Origin: RGIG2945 sp045540355 | Lineage (GTDB): Bacteria; Bacillota; Clostridia; Oscillospirales; Acutalibacteraceae | NCBI GenBank assembly: GCA_045540355.1 | Contig: JAZQHB010000042.1 | Location: forward strand, 1 to 64,000 | Direction: 5' to 3' | DNA: 64,000 nucleotides | Shown: one piece after another, positions 48,994-57,830 of the stretch | Position numbering within the stretch: the stretch's first letter is position 1 | Layout: the number at the start of each line of letters is the position of its first letter | Position numbers and translations under genes: made by a program | The notes under the pieces: model-generated | What the model was told of the DNA's origin: nothing | What the model saw: the letters and a program-made list of their open reading frames with translations, nothing else | The model's database searches: none

Positions 48994-50496
48994 ATGTTTT
49001 ACAAAAGTACAAGAAACAGCAAAATCAGAATAACTTCAGCTCAGGCAATCACTCAGGGTATCTCCGAAGACGGAGGACTTTTTGTGCCCGAGAGTATTCC
49101 GACGATATCTGCGGAATATATCGAAAACTTAAGTCACAAGAATTATATCGACAGAGCAATTTCAGTTTTGTCTTTATACCTTGATGATTTCACCAGGGAA
49201 GAGCTCGAACACTGTGTAAACGGTGCTTACGGCAACAATAAATTCAGCAGCGAAAAAACTGCTCCTGTTGTAACACTTGAAAACGGTGCAAACATTCTTG
49301 AATTATGGCACGGACCTACTTGTGCATTCAAGGATATGGCATTGCAGTTGCTTCCTTATCTCATGACTACTTCTGCAAAGAAAGTCGGTTGTGATAAGAA
49401 AATCGTAATCTTGGTTGCAACCTCGGGTGACACAGGTAAAGCTGCACTTGACGGCTTCAGCGATGTTGAAAATACAGGTATTCTTGTATTTTATCCCGAA
49501 GACGGTGTAAGTCCGATGCAGAAGCTTCAGATGACAACACAAGAGGGTAACAATGTCGGAGTATGTGCAATAGTCGGAAACTTTGACGATGCACAGACAG
49601 GCGTTAAAAATATCTTCGGAGATCGTGAATATGCAGAAAAATTAGCAGAAAACGGTATGATGTTCTCATCTGCAAACTCAATCAACTGGGGCAGACTTGT
49701 ACCGCAGATTGTATATTATATTTCCGCATACTGTGATTTACTCGCAGACGGAAAAATCAAAAACGGCGATAAGATAAATGTAGTTGTACCGACAGGTAAC
49801 TTCGGTAATATTTTAGCAGCATTCTATGCAAAAGAAATGGGCTTGCCCATAAACAAGCTCATCTGCGCATCAAATATAAACAATGTTCTGACGGACTTCC
49901 TTACAACAGGAACTTATGACAAAAACCGTAAATTCCACACAACAATTTCCCCGTCAATGGATATTCTCATTTCAAGCAACCTTGAGCGTTTACTCTATCA
50001 TCTTTCAGGACAGAATGATGAAACTGTAAAGGGACTTATGAAGAAGCTTGCAACAGACGGCAAGTATACAATTTCAGACGAATTGCTTGAACAGATTAAG
50101 ACCGTATTTGAAGCAGGCTGCTGTGATGACGCAGGCACAAAAGAAACAATTAAGAAATATTTTGACGCATACGGATATCTCTGTGATACACATACAGGTG
50201 TTGCCGTAAATGTTTATGATATGTACAGGGAGAATGCGAAGGACGAAACACCCACGGTTATCGCTTCCACCGCAAATCCGTATAAATTCTCACAAAGTGT
50301 TTTAGAAGCATTGGTTGAAGCTCCTGAAAGCACAGACGAATTCTCAATGGTGGAGGAGCTTCACAAAGTATCGGGTGCAGTATGTCCTCCGCAGTTGGCA
50401 AACCTTAAGGGTAAAACTCCCCGTTTTACTCAGTCATGCAAAAAGGAAGAAATGTGGCAGGCAGTCTGCGACATGTTATTTATGCATAAAGGTTGA
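48994..50496 (+). CDS. thrC: Threonine synthase
   Basis: The 500-residue PLP enzyme converts O-phosphohomoserine to threonine. PLP lysine is in GPTCAFKDMALQLLP, phosphate loop VATSGDTGKAALDGF. It is the long form with the N-terminal segment ITSAQAITQGISEDGGLFVP. ATG 48994 follows GAAAGGAAC; upstream in-frame ATG 48955 overlaps yraN. Its 3' end overlaps a convergent small gene by 21 bp. Confidence 0.95.
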   Translation: MFYKSTRNSKIRITSAQAITQGISEDGGLFVPESIPTISAEYIENLSHKNYIDRAISVLSLYLDDFTREELEHCVNGAYGNNKFSSEKTAPVVTLENGANILELWHGPTCAFKDMALQLLPYLMTTSAKKVGCDKKIVILVATSGDTGKAALDGFSDVENTGILVFYPEDGVSPMQKLQMTTQEGNNVGVCAIVGNFDDAQTGVKNIFGDREYAEKLAENGMMFSSANSINWGRLVPQIVYYISAYCDLLADGKIKNGDKINVVVPTGNFGNILAAFYAKEMGLPINKLICASNINNVLTDFLTTGTYDKNRKFHTTISPSMDILISSNLERLLYHLSGQNDETVKGLMKKLATDGKYTISDELLEQIKTVFEAGCCDDAGTKETIKKYFDAYGYLCDTHTGVAVNVYDMYRENAKDETPTVIASTANPYKFSQSVLEALVEAPESTDEFSMVEELHKVSGAVCPPQLANLKGKTPRFTQSCKKEEMWQAVCDMLFMHKG

Positions 50497-50637
50497 GCAG
50501 AATGTTTCCTGTGAGCCGCAAGCGCTGGGTGAACCTACTTTGATGTTACCTGCCATACAGGTGTTGTTGCCGTCATTGTAGGCACAGTTGTGAGCGTCAC
50601 ATCTTACATCTTTTACTTCAGCAATTTTCTTTTCCAT
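50476..50637 (-). CDS. DUF1540 small Cys-rich protein
   Basis: A 53-residue protein with six Cys in DUF1540 spacing: VRCDAHNCAYNDGNNTCMAG, then SACGSQETFCSTF. GGAGGT lies 7 nt before the ATG. It is convergent with thrC; the last seven codons lie inside the thrC 3' end on the other strand. DUF1540 proteins are abundant in spore-forming Clostridia and probably bind metal; function unknown. Confidence 0.85.
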   Translation of the reverse strand: MEKKIAEVKDVRCDAHNCAYNDGNNTCMAGNIKVGSPSACGSQETFCSTFMHK

Positions 50638-50726
50638 TTTTAAGACCTCCATAGTGAATTAACACAGAAAAAATCTATGCATTATATTTTAAGCAGATTT
50701 TTTCGGATTATACGAAAGGAAGAACT

Positions 50727-51413
50727 ATGTCTTTATTTGCAATCGGTGATACGCACTTATCATTCGGAACAGATAAACCGATGAATATTTTTCGCGGTTG
50801 GGATAATTATGTTGAACGCCTTTCAAAAAATTGGAAAAATATAGTGACAGAAGATGACACAGTTCTGATAGCGGGAGATATTTCATGGAGTATGTCGCTT
50901 GAAAATGCATTGGAGGATTTGAAATTCATTGACGCCTTACCCGGCAAAAAAATTCTGATGAAGGGTAATCACGATTATTGGTGGGAAACGAAAACGAAGA
51001 TGGAAAGGTTTTTCAAGGAACATTCGCTTGAAACTCTCAATATACTTCACAATAACGCTTATCTTGTTGACGGTTTTGCAATATGCGGGACAAGAGGTTG
51101 GTTTTATGACGATAATTCGCCCGATGCTCAAAAAGTTGTAGCGAGAGAAGCGGGCAGACTAAAAATGTCAATTGAAGCGGCAAAAAAGCTCGGCGGCGAG
51201 GTTGTGGCATTTCTTCATTATCCGCCGATTTCAGAGCAGGCAAGATGCGATGAGATATTCAATGTGCTTGTCGAAGAAGGTGTAAAAAAGTGTTATTATG
51301 CACACCTTCATTCAGCTTCAATCAGAAAAGCGGTGACCGGAGAGTACGAAAATATCAATTTTTCTCTGATATCCGGCGATTATTTGGAATTTTGTCCAAA
51401 AAAAATTTATTGA
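50727..51413 (+). CDS. Calcineurin-like metallophosphoesterase
   Basis: The 228-residue protein has all five metal motifs of the superfamily: FAIGDTHLS (D8, H10), LIAGDISWS, MKGNHDYWW, FLHYPPIS, and YAHLHS. It is a Clostridial subfamily with an SLE-AL-DL insertion; substrate unknown (phosphodiester or phosphoprotein). It has GAAAGGAAG upstream and lies between the DUF1540 gene and tig. Confidence 0.9.
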   Translation: MSLFAIGDTHLSFGTDKPMNIFRGWDNYVERLSKNWKNIVTEDDTVLIAGDISWSMSLENALEDLKFIDALPGKKILMKGNHDYWWETKTKMERFFKEHSLETLNILHNNAYLVDGFAICGTRGWFYDDNSPDAQKVVAREAGRLKMSIEAAKKLGGEVVAFLHYPPISEQARCDEIFNVLVEEGVKKCYYAHLHSASIRKAVTGEYENINFSLISGDYLEFCPKKIY

Positions 51414-51419
51414 AAACTA

Positions 51420-51449
51420 TTGGCAAATACTGATAATATATGTTAGAAT
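51420..51449 (+). promoter_or_regulatory. Promoter of tig
   Basis: TTGGCA (51420-51425), 18-bp spacer, TAGAAT (51444-51449). Confidence 0.6.
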
Positions 51450-51496
51450 AATTTGGTTAAAATATTTTGTCTTACAAAATTTAGGAGGATAAAAAG

Positions 51497-52849
51497 ATGG
51501 CATTGAAATCATCAAAAAAAGTTGAAACAAATGTGTATGAGGTAGAGGTAACAATTGACGGAGAAGCAATTTCTAAGGCTGCTCAGGACGCATACCTCAA
51601 ATCAAAGAAGAACATCACAATTTCCGGTTTCAGAAAGGGCAAAGCTCCCCGTCAGATAATCGAAAAGCTTTACGGCGAGAATTTCTTCTATGAAGAAGGC
51701 CTTGAAAATCTTCTTCAGGGTGCAGTATCAGAAGCTATTGACGAAGCAAAACTTGACATCGTTGACAATCCGAGAGACCTCGAAGTAAAAGAGCTCGGCA
51801 AAGACGGTGCAGAATTTACATTCAAAGTAACAGTTAAACCCGAAGTTGAAATCGGTGAATACAAAGGCATCAAGGCTGAAAAGGCAACAGTAAGAGTTGA
51901 AGCAGCTGAAATCGATGCTGAACTTCAGTCATTAAGAAATAAAGGTGCTCGTGAAATTTCAGTAGAAGACAGAGCAGCTCAGAAAGACGACATCGCTGAC
52001 ATCGATTTTGAAGGCTTTGTAGACGGTGTTGCATTTGACGGCGGCAAGGGTGAACACTTTGCACTTACATTAGGTTCAGGTCAGTTTATCCCCGGTTTTG
52101 AAGATCAGGTTATCGGTCACAACATCGGTGAAGAATTTGATGTTAATGTAACATTCCCCGAAGAATACACACCCGAGCTTGCAGGTAAAGATGCAACATT
52201 CAAAGTAAAGCTTCACGGTCTTAAAATTCGTGAATTGCCCGAGCTTGATGACGAATTTGCAAAGGATGTAAGCGAAGATGCTGATACTCTTGATGATTTG
52301 AAGAAGAGCATCAAGGAAGAAATCAGAAAAAAGAAGCAGGATAAGGCTGAAGCTGATTTCAGAACAAAGATTTATGACCAACTTATCGACCTTATTAAGG
52401 CAGAAATTCCCGAAGTTATGTTCGAAAAGAGAGTTCAGGAAGACAAGGAAACTTTCTCACAGAGAATCGGAATGCAGGGTATTGACCTTGAAACATATCT
52501 TATGTATATCGGTATGGAAATGGATACTTTCATGGCTGACCTCAGAGTTCAGGCAGAAAGAAATGTTAAAATCAGCCTTGCACTTGAAAAGATTGCAGAG
52601 CTTGAAAATCTTGAAGTAACCGAAGAAGATTACGAAGCAGAATACAGCAAGTATGCTGAAATGTATAATCTTGAAGTTGAAAGAATCAAGATGATGGTAC
52701 CTCAGGAAACAATCAAGGGCGACCTTCTCTTAGAAAAGGCAACAAAGTTTGTTGTTGATAACGCAGTAGCAGAAAAACCTGCAAAGAAAACAGCTGCAAA
52801 GAAGACAACAAAGAAAAAAGCTGACGAGAAAAAAGAAGACGCTGAATAA
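51497..52849 (+). CDS. tig: Trigger factor
   Basis: The 450-residue ribosome-bound chaperone has the N-terminal ribosome-binding signature GFRKGKAPRQIIEKLYG, the FKBP-type PPIase domain (ADIDFEGFVDGVAFDGGKGE, FIPGFEDQVIG) and the long helical C-terminal chaperone arms. The extreme C-terminus is a Lys/Ala tail (AKKTAAKKTTKKKADEKKED) not found in Bacillus Tig. AGGAGG precedes the ATG. It lies upstream of clpP-clpX, the conserved order. Confidence 0.96.
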   Translation: MALKSSKKVETNVYEVEVTIDGEAISKAAQDAYLKSKKNITISGFRKGKAPRQIIEKLYGENFFYEEGLENLLQGAVSEAIDEAKLDIVDNPRDLEVKELGKDGAEFTFKVTVKPEVEIGEYKGIKAEKATVRVEAAEIDAELQSLRNKGAREISVEDRAAQKDDIADIDFEGFVDGVAFDGGKGEHFALTLGSGQFIPGFEDQVIGHNIGEEFDVNVTFPEEYTPELAGKDATFKVKLHGLKIRELPELDDEFAKDVSEDADTLDDLKKSIKEEIRKKKQDKAEADFRTKIYDQLIDLIKAEIPEVMFEKRVQEDKETFSQRIGMQGIDLETYLMYIGMEMDTFMADLRVQAERNVKISLALEKIAELENLEVTEEDYEAEYSKYAEMYNLEVERIKMMVPQETIKGDLLLEKATKFVVDNAVAEKPAKKTAAKKTTKKKADEKKEDAE

Positions 52850-52860
52850 TAATCAGCAAA

Positions 52861-52950
52861 TTGACCCAATATTTATTTAGTAGCAATATATCATTATATC
52901 ACCTGACCACAGGTCAGATATCATTGTAATACCGCGAAAAGCGGTATTAC
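52861..52950 (+). promoter_or_regulatory. clpP leader: palindrome and attenuator-like hairpin
   Basis: Candidate -35 TTGACC at 52861-52866 (its -10 is unclear). The perfect palindrome CTGACC-ACA-GGTCAG (52903-52917) is a possible operator; it is not the CtsR direct-repeat box. A perfect 10-bp hairpin GTAATACCGC-GAAAA-GCGGTATTAC (52926-52950) followed by TTTAT may be the tig terminator or an attenuator. Confidence 0.5.
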
Positions 52951-52971
52951 TTTATAAGGGAGGCAAAAACT

Positions 52972-53553
52972 ATGAGTTTAGTACCGTATGTAGTTGAACA
53001 GACAGGCAGAGGAGAACGCTCTTACGACATTTTCTCCAGACTTTTGAGCGACAGAATTATAGTTCTTTCCGACGAGGTCAATGACGCAACTGCGAGCATT
53101 GTAGTTGCACAGCTTTTATTCCTTGAAGGACAGGATGCAGAAAAGGATATCAGCCTTTACATCAACAGTCCCGGAGGCTCTGTTACAGCAGGTATGGCTA
53201 TTTATGATACAATGCAGTATATCAAATGTGATGTATCGACTATCTGCATGGGTATGGCTGCAAGCATGGGTGCATTCTTGCTTTCATCCGGTGCAAAAGG
53301 AAAAAGATTTGCTTTGCCCAACAGTGAAATTATGATTCATCAGCCTTTAGGCGGTGCAAAAGGTCAGGCAACAGATATCAAGATTGCCGCAGACCATATT
53401 TTGAGAACCAGACAAAACCTCAACAAGATTTTAGCTGAAAACACAGGCAAACCGATTGAGATAATCGCACAGGATACTGAACGAGATAATTTCATGACGG
53501 CTCAGGAGGCTATGGAATACGGTCTTGTTGATAAGGTTCTTACAAAGAGATAA
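52972..53553 (+). CDS. clpP: ATP-dependent Clp protease proteolytic subunit
   Basis: The 193-residue serine protease has the catalytic triad Ser 98 (GMAASMGAFLLSSG), His 123 (SEIMIHQPLGG) and Asp 172 (AQDTERDNF). Normal length and start (MSLVPYVVEQTGRGERSYDI). GGGAGG precedes the ATG. It is followed 13 bp later by clpX, its ATPase partner. Confidence 0.97.
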   Translation: MSLVPYVVEQTGRGERSYDIFSRLLSDRIIVLSDEVNDATASIVVAQLLFLEGQDAEKDISLYINSPGGSVTAGMAIYDTMQYIKCDVSTICMGMAASMGAFLLSSGAKGKRFALPNSEIMIHQPLGGAKGQATDIKIAADHILRTRQNLNKILAENTGKPIEIIAQDTERDNFMTAQEAMEYGLVDKVLTKR

Positions 53554-53566
53554 AGGAGATTGACCC

Positions 53567-54814
53567 ATGCCAAGAGAATCAGGCAGTAGAATATTACGCT
53601 GTTCTTTTTGCAATAAGTCACAAAACGAGGTTGACCGTTTAATTTCAGGACCGGGCGTATATATCTGCAACGAATGTGTTGAGGTATGCTGGAGTATCAT
53701 AGAAGATGAAGAATTAAAGGAAACCCGTACAAGAAAAAAGCAGAAAGAATTAGTAAGGGATAAGCTCCCGAATCCGCAGCAGATTAAGGAAAAGCTTGAT
53801 GAATATGTAATCGGGCAGGAAGAAGCAAAAATCACCTTAAGCGTAGCGGTGTATAATCATTATAAAAGAGTATTTTTTGCAAAGGACAACGATGTTGAGA
53901 TACAAAAGAGCAATGTTATGATGCTCGGTCCCACGGGCGTCGGAAAAACGATGCTTGCACAGACGCTTGCAAAAATTCTCGATGTGCCGTTTGCGATAGC
54001 AGATGCTACAACTCTGACTGAAGCGGGTTATGTCGGCGAGGATGTTGAAAATATCCTTTTAAGACTTATTCAGGCGGCGGACTTTGATGTAGAAAAAGCT
54101 CAGCACGGTATAATATATGTCGATGAAATCGACAAAATCGCAAGAAAATCCGAGAATCCGTCAATCACAAGAGATGTAAGCGGTGAAGGCGTTCAGCAGG
54201 CACTTCTTAAAATTCTTGAAGGTACGGTTGCAAATGTACCTCCTCAGGGTGGCAGAAAGCATCCGCAGCAGGAGTTTATTCAGGTCGATACAACAAACAT
54301 TCTCTTTATTTGCGGCGGTGCATTTGACGGAATCGAAAAAACTATTGAAAAACGAATCGGCGGCTCGGCACTCGGCTTCGGTGCAGATGTCAAGGGTAAA
54401 AAAGAACGCGAAAAAGAAGATATATATTCAAAAGTTATACAGCAGGATTTGGTCAAATTCGGACTTATTCCCGAAATTGTCGGTCGTGTACCCGTTCTCG
54501 CAACCCTTAAAGAGCTTGATGCAGATGCATTGGTAAAGGTTCTTACAGAGCCTAAGAATGCGATAATCAAGCAGTATCAGGCATTGTTTGAAATGGATAA
54601 TGTTGAGCTTGTGTTCGACGGTCCTGCAGTTGAAGAGATAGCAAATATAACTCTTGAAAAGAAAACAGGCGCAAGAGGCTTGCGTTCAATAATGGAAGAC
54701 TTGCTTTTACCGATAATGTATGAAATCCCGTCAGATAAAACTATCGAGAGAGTAATAATTACAAAGGATTGTGTAAGAGGTACAGAACCTCCTATAATTG
54801 AAAAGAGATCCTGA
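53567..54814 (+). CDS. clpX: ATP-dependent Clp protease ATP-binding subunit ClpX
   Basis: The 415-residue AAA+ unfoldase has the N-terminal zinc finger (CSFCNKSQNEVDRL, YICNECVE), Walker A GPTGVGKTMLAQTL, Walker B IIYVDEIDKIARK, sensor/pore motifs (TEAGYVGEDVENIL) and the ClpP-binding IGF-type loop (IGGSALGFG). It forms an operon with clpP. Confidence 0.97.
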   Translation: MPRESGSRILRCSFCNKSQNEVDRLISGPGVYICNECVEVCWSIIEDEELKETRTRKKQKELVRDKLPNPQQIKEKLDEYVIGQEEAKITLSVAVYNHYKRVFFAKDNDVEIQKSNVMMLGPTGVGKTMLAQTLAKILDVPFAIADATTLTEAGYVGEDVENILLRLIQAADFDVEKAQHGIIYVDEIDKIARKSENPSITRDVSGEGVQQALLKILEGTVANVPPQGGRKHPQQEFIQVDTTNILFICGGAFDGIEKTIEKRIGGSALGFGADVKGKKEREKEDIYSKVIQQDLVKFGLIPEIVGRVPVLATLKELDADALVKVLTEPKNAIIKQYQALFEMDNVELVFDGPAVEEIANITLEKKTGARGLRSIMEDLLLPIMYEIPSDKTIERVIITKDCVRGTEPPIIEKRS

Positions 54815-54828
54815 TATGAAAGCAAAAT

Positions 54829-54870
54829 AAACGCAGCTGCTTCGCTTAAAACCGAGGCAGCTGTTTTACT
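54829..54870 (+). terminator. Terminator after clpX
   Basis: Arms GCAGCTGCTTCG / CGAGGCAGCTGT with an 8-nt loop, then TTTTACTT. ppa starts 16 bp later with a strong AAGGAGG site, so read-through into ppa is possible. Confidence 0.75.
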
Positions 54871-54885
54871 TAAGGAGGAGAGAAT

Positions 54886-55413
54886 ATGAATATATGGCAT
54901 GATATTTCACCGAGAAGAATTTCACCTACTGATTTTTGTGCAGTAATTGAAATTACAAAGGGCAGTAAAAACAAGTATGAGCTTGATAAAGAAACAGGCA
55001 TGATAATGCTTGACAGAATCCTCTATACATCAACTCATTATCCCGCAAATTACGGATTTATTCCGAGAACCTATGCGGAAGATGATGACCCGTTGGATGT
55101 GCTCGTTATCTGCTCGGAGGAGATATATACTTCTTCATTGGTAAGATGCTATCCGATTGGCGTAATATCCATGATAGACAACGGTGAAACCGACGATAAG
55201 ATTATTGCAATTCCGTTCAATGACCCTGTTTATAATTCGTATAAATCAATTGAAGAATTGCCGAAGCATATCTTTGATGAAATGATTCATTTCTTCTCTG
55301 TTTATAAGACCCTGGAGGGAAAAATTACCGCAATCGACAAAATTGAAAGTGCAGACAGAGCGGTGGAAATAATTGCAAAGGATATTGCGGCATACAAGGA
55401 TAAATTTTGCTGA
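54886..55413 (+). CDS. ppa: Inorganic pyrophosphatase (family I)
   Basis: The 175-residue soluble enzyme hydrolyses pyrophosphate. Metal and catalytic motifs: ITKGSKNKYELDKETG, YPANYGFIPRTYAEDDDPLD (shown to DPLD), VISMIDNGETDDKII, and HFFSVYKTLEGK. Family I in a Clostridia instead of the manganese family II enzyme is worth noting but not rare. AAGGAGG precedes the ATG. Confidence 0.93.
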   Translation: MNIWHDISPRRISPTDFCAVIEITKGSKNKYELDKETGMIMLDRILYTSTHYPANYGFIPRTYAEDDDPLDVLVICSEEIYTSSLVRCYPIGVISMIDNGETDDKIIAIPFNDPVYNSYKSIEELPKHIFDEMIHFFSVYKTLEGKITAIDKIESADRAVEIIAKDIAAYKDKFC

Positions 55414-55421
55414 TTTGCATA

Positions 55422-55450
55422 TTGACAAATCCTGTTATATTAGATAATAT
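55422..55450 (+). promoter_or_regulatory. Promoter of the Big_2/DUF4474 gene
   Basis: TTGACA (55422-55427), 17-bp spacer, TAATAT (55445-55450). Confidence 0.75.
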
Positions 55451-55496
55451 TATTGTGAAGAGAGTTTTTTTATTTCAATATGAGAGGAGAATGAGA

Positions 55497-57782
55497 ATGC
55501 AACTCTTAAAACGAATCTCAACAATGCTTCTTGCTGTTGTTATGCTCGTGGGAATTATACCTTCAGCTTATGCAATCGAAGCAACAGAAACAGCAGTTGT
55601 TGAAAATGCAGAAATACCCGTCGAATCACTTGTGCTCAATGCACACAGAATTACCTGGCCCGAGGGCAAAGCAGGTCACTTCAAGCCTACGGTTTCACCT
55701 GCCAACGCCACAAACAAGACTCTGAAATGGTCTTCTTCGGACCCGTCTGTCGCAACAGTTTCCGCAGCAGGTAAATTGACTGCAGTTTCTGCAGGTAAAG
55801 CAAAGATTTTCTGCGAAACAACAGACGGCAGCAATCTTATGGAAATCTGCGATGTTACGGTTACAAGCAATGTCGTAAAGGCTACATCCCTGAAGCTTAA
55901 TGCTAATAAGATTGTATGGCCCGTAGGTAAAGCAGGTCACTTTAAACCCACAGTTTTACCTGCAAACACAACAAATCCGAAGCTCAGCTGGACTTCTTCA
56001 GTTAAGAGAGTAGCTTCTGTTGATGCAAACGGTAAGCTTACCGCTTTGTCAGAGGGTACAACAACAATTACTTGTAAGACAACAGACGGAAGTAACCTCA
56101 AGGCGACCTGTGTTGTAACAGTTACAAACGGAATCAAAGTTAAAACCTTAAAGCTTAATTGTAAAACAATCAATTGGGAAGTCGGTAAATCAGCTTCTTT
56201 CAGAGCTACTGTTACTCCCTCAAACGCAACGAACAAGACCCTCAGATGGACATCTTCAAAACCCAAGGTTGCAACAGTCAGCCAGACAGGTTTGCTTACT
56301 GCAGTATCAGAAGGTAAGACTACAATCACTTGTCAGACAACAGACGGAAGTAATCTCAGCGTTACTTGTGCTGTAACGGTAAGATTCGTCAAGGCAACAG
56401 GACTTAAATTGAACTGCAAGACAATCAACTGGACTGTCGGTAAGTCTGCTTCATTCAGAGCAACAATAACCCCGTCGAATGCAACCGTAAAAGAGCTTGA
56501 TTGGCATTCATCAAACATCAAGGTTGCAACAGTCAGCCAGACGGGCTTGCTTACAGCAGTATTCCCCGGCACAACAACAATTACTTGCAAGACAACAGAC
56601 GGCACAAACCTCAAAGCTACCTGCAAGGTAACGGTTTATGACCCCAACAACACACCTGTAACAGGACTTGAGCTCGGTGAAGATGCATTTTCACTTGCAA
56701 TAGGAAGCACAAAATCACTCGAGCCCACAATCATACCTGATGATGCAACAAACAAAAATCTCGTATGGCATTCTTCAAATGAAGAAATTGCTGAGGTTGA
56801 TAACGGAGAAATAACTGCAAAATCAGAAGGTATCGCAATTATTTCTTGCAAGACGACAGACGGCAGCGATCTTATTGAATCCTGCAAAGTATTTGTTTAC
56901 AATCCTTTAGGAATAAAGGCAACAGACATTAAACTCAATACTGAAACACTCAATTGGAAAGTCGGTAAGTCCGGCACATTCAAGGCAACGATAAGCCCCT
57001 CACTTGCAACAAACAAGACTATTGACTGGTCATCATCGAATACCGATGTTGTTATCATCAATGACGAGGGCTTCATAAAGGCTATCGGTGAGGGTGTTTC
57101 AATTGTCACAGCAAGAACTGTAGACGGCTCAAATCTTAAAGCTACCTGCAAGGTAGTGGTAGGTCCTGCAGATGTAACGGACGAAGACTACGAAGGCAGC
57201 GGACTTTTAGGTTTTGCATGGGATCGTGATCAGAAGTGCTTCTTCTCATCAAGAAACTCATGGCAGAGAAATTTCGGTTTCTGTGATGTATACGATGTTG
57301 TAGCTCCCCTTACGGTTATGTATTATGATACTGTAAGAGTTAAGTTCAGATACGATGACAGAGATTGGATGGTACAGATGTGGAAAGGTCAGTACGGCAT
57401 TTTCCTCGGCTGTGAAATCGGTATCTATTATAAGGACATCGATAAAAACATTGAGTTCTATGAATGTGTTGATGATGAAGATTTGCTTTATATGGATTCA
57501 ACTCTTTACAGACACGATGAGAAGCTTTTCTCAAGAAAATATGATAAATATTGGTGGATAACAGGCTTCAAACTCGGTGCACTTGAAAACATCAAGGACC
57601 GCTCAGAGCTTATAATGGATTCAACTCTGACATTCCATACAAAAGAAATGATGGACGCTTTCCTCGTAGCATTTGAAGAAAAAGGCTTCCACGAAGGCGA
57701 ACATTATTGGGTATCAGGTAAATCAGTAACATTCAGATGGCATCTTCAGCAGGATGACAGATTTGAAGGTATAAGAAAATAA
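55497..57782 (+). CDS. Secreted protein with six Big_2 domains and a DUF4474 C-terminus
   Basis: The 761-residue product starts with a signal peptide (MQLLKRISTMLLAVVMLVGI, cleavage near AYA). Six Big_2 Ig-like domains of about 84 residues follow from about 42 to 545, with the repeated WTSSKPKVATVSQTGLLTAV and TTITCKTTDGS signature; the Big_2 part is close to the 3577 protein. The last 200 residues match my recollection of DUF4474 (WQRNFGFCDVYDVVAPL, WMVQMWKGQYGIFLGCEIGI, KYWWITGFKLG). ATG 55497 is preferred over 55491 by spacing to AGAGGAG. It is a surface or released protein; DUF4474 function is unknown to me. Confidence 0.82.
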   Translation: MQLLKRISTMLLAVVMLVGIIPSAYAIEATETAVVENAEIPVESLVLNAHRITWPEGKAGHFKPTVSPANATNKTLKWSSSDPSVATVSAAGKLTAVSAGKAKIFCETTDGSNLMEICDVTVTSNVVKATSLKLNANKIVWPVGKAGHFKPTVLPANTTNPKLSWTSSVKRVASVDANGKLTALSEGTTTITCKTTDGSNLKATCVVTVTNGIKVKTLKLNCKTINWEVGKSASFRATVTPSNATNKTLRWTSSKPKVATVSQTGLLTAVSEGKTTITCQTTDGSNLSVTCAVTVRFVKATGLKLNCKTINWTVGKSASFRATITPSNATVKELDWHSSNIKVATVSQTGLLTAVFPGTTTITCKTTDGTNLKATCKVTVYDPNNTPVTGLELGEDAFSLAIGSTKSLEPTIIPDDATNKNLVWHSSNEEIAEVDNGEITAKSEGIAIISCKTTDGSDLIESCKVFVYNPLGIKATDIKLNTETLNWKVGKSGTFKATISPSLATNKTIDWSSSNTDVVIINDEGFIKAIGEGVSIVTARTVDGSNLKATCKVVVGPADVTDEDYEGSGLLGFAWDRDQKCFFSSRNSWQRNFGFCDVYDVVAPLTVMYYDTVRVKFRYDDRDWMVQMWKGQYGIFLGCEIGIYYKDIDKNIEFYECVDDEDLLYMDSTLYRHDEKLFSRKYDKYWWITGFKLGALENIKDRSELIMDSTLTFHTKEMMDAFLVAFEEKGFHEGEHYWVSGKSVTFRWHLQQDDRFEGIRK

Positions 57783-57787
57783 AATAA

Positions 57788-57827
57788 AAAAATCAGGTTG
57801 TGAGTCAATTCACAACCTGATTTTTTT
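57788..57827. terminator. Bidirectional terminator between the DUF4474 and adh genes
   Basis: Perfect stem AAATCAGGTTGTGA / TCACAACCTGATTT with a 6-nt loop and T's on both strands. Confidence 0.92.
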
Positions 57828-57830
57828 TCG

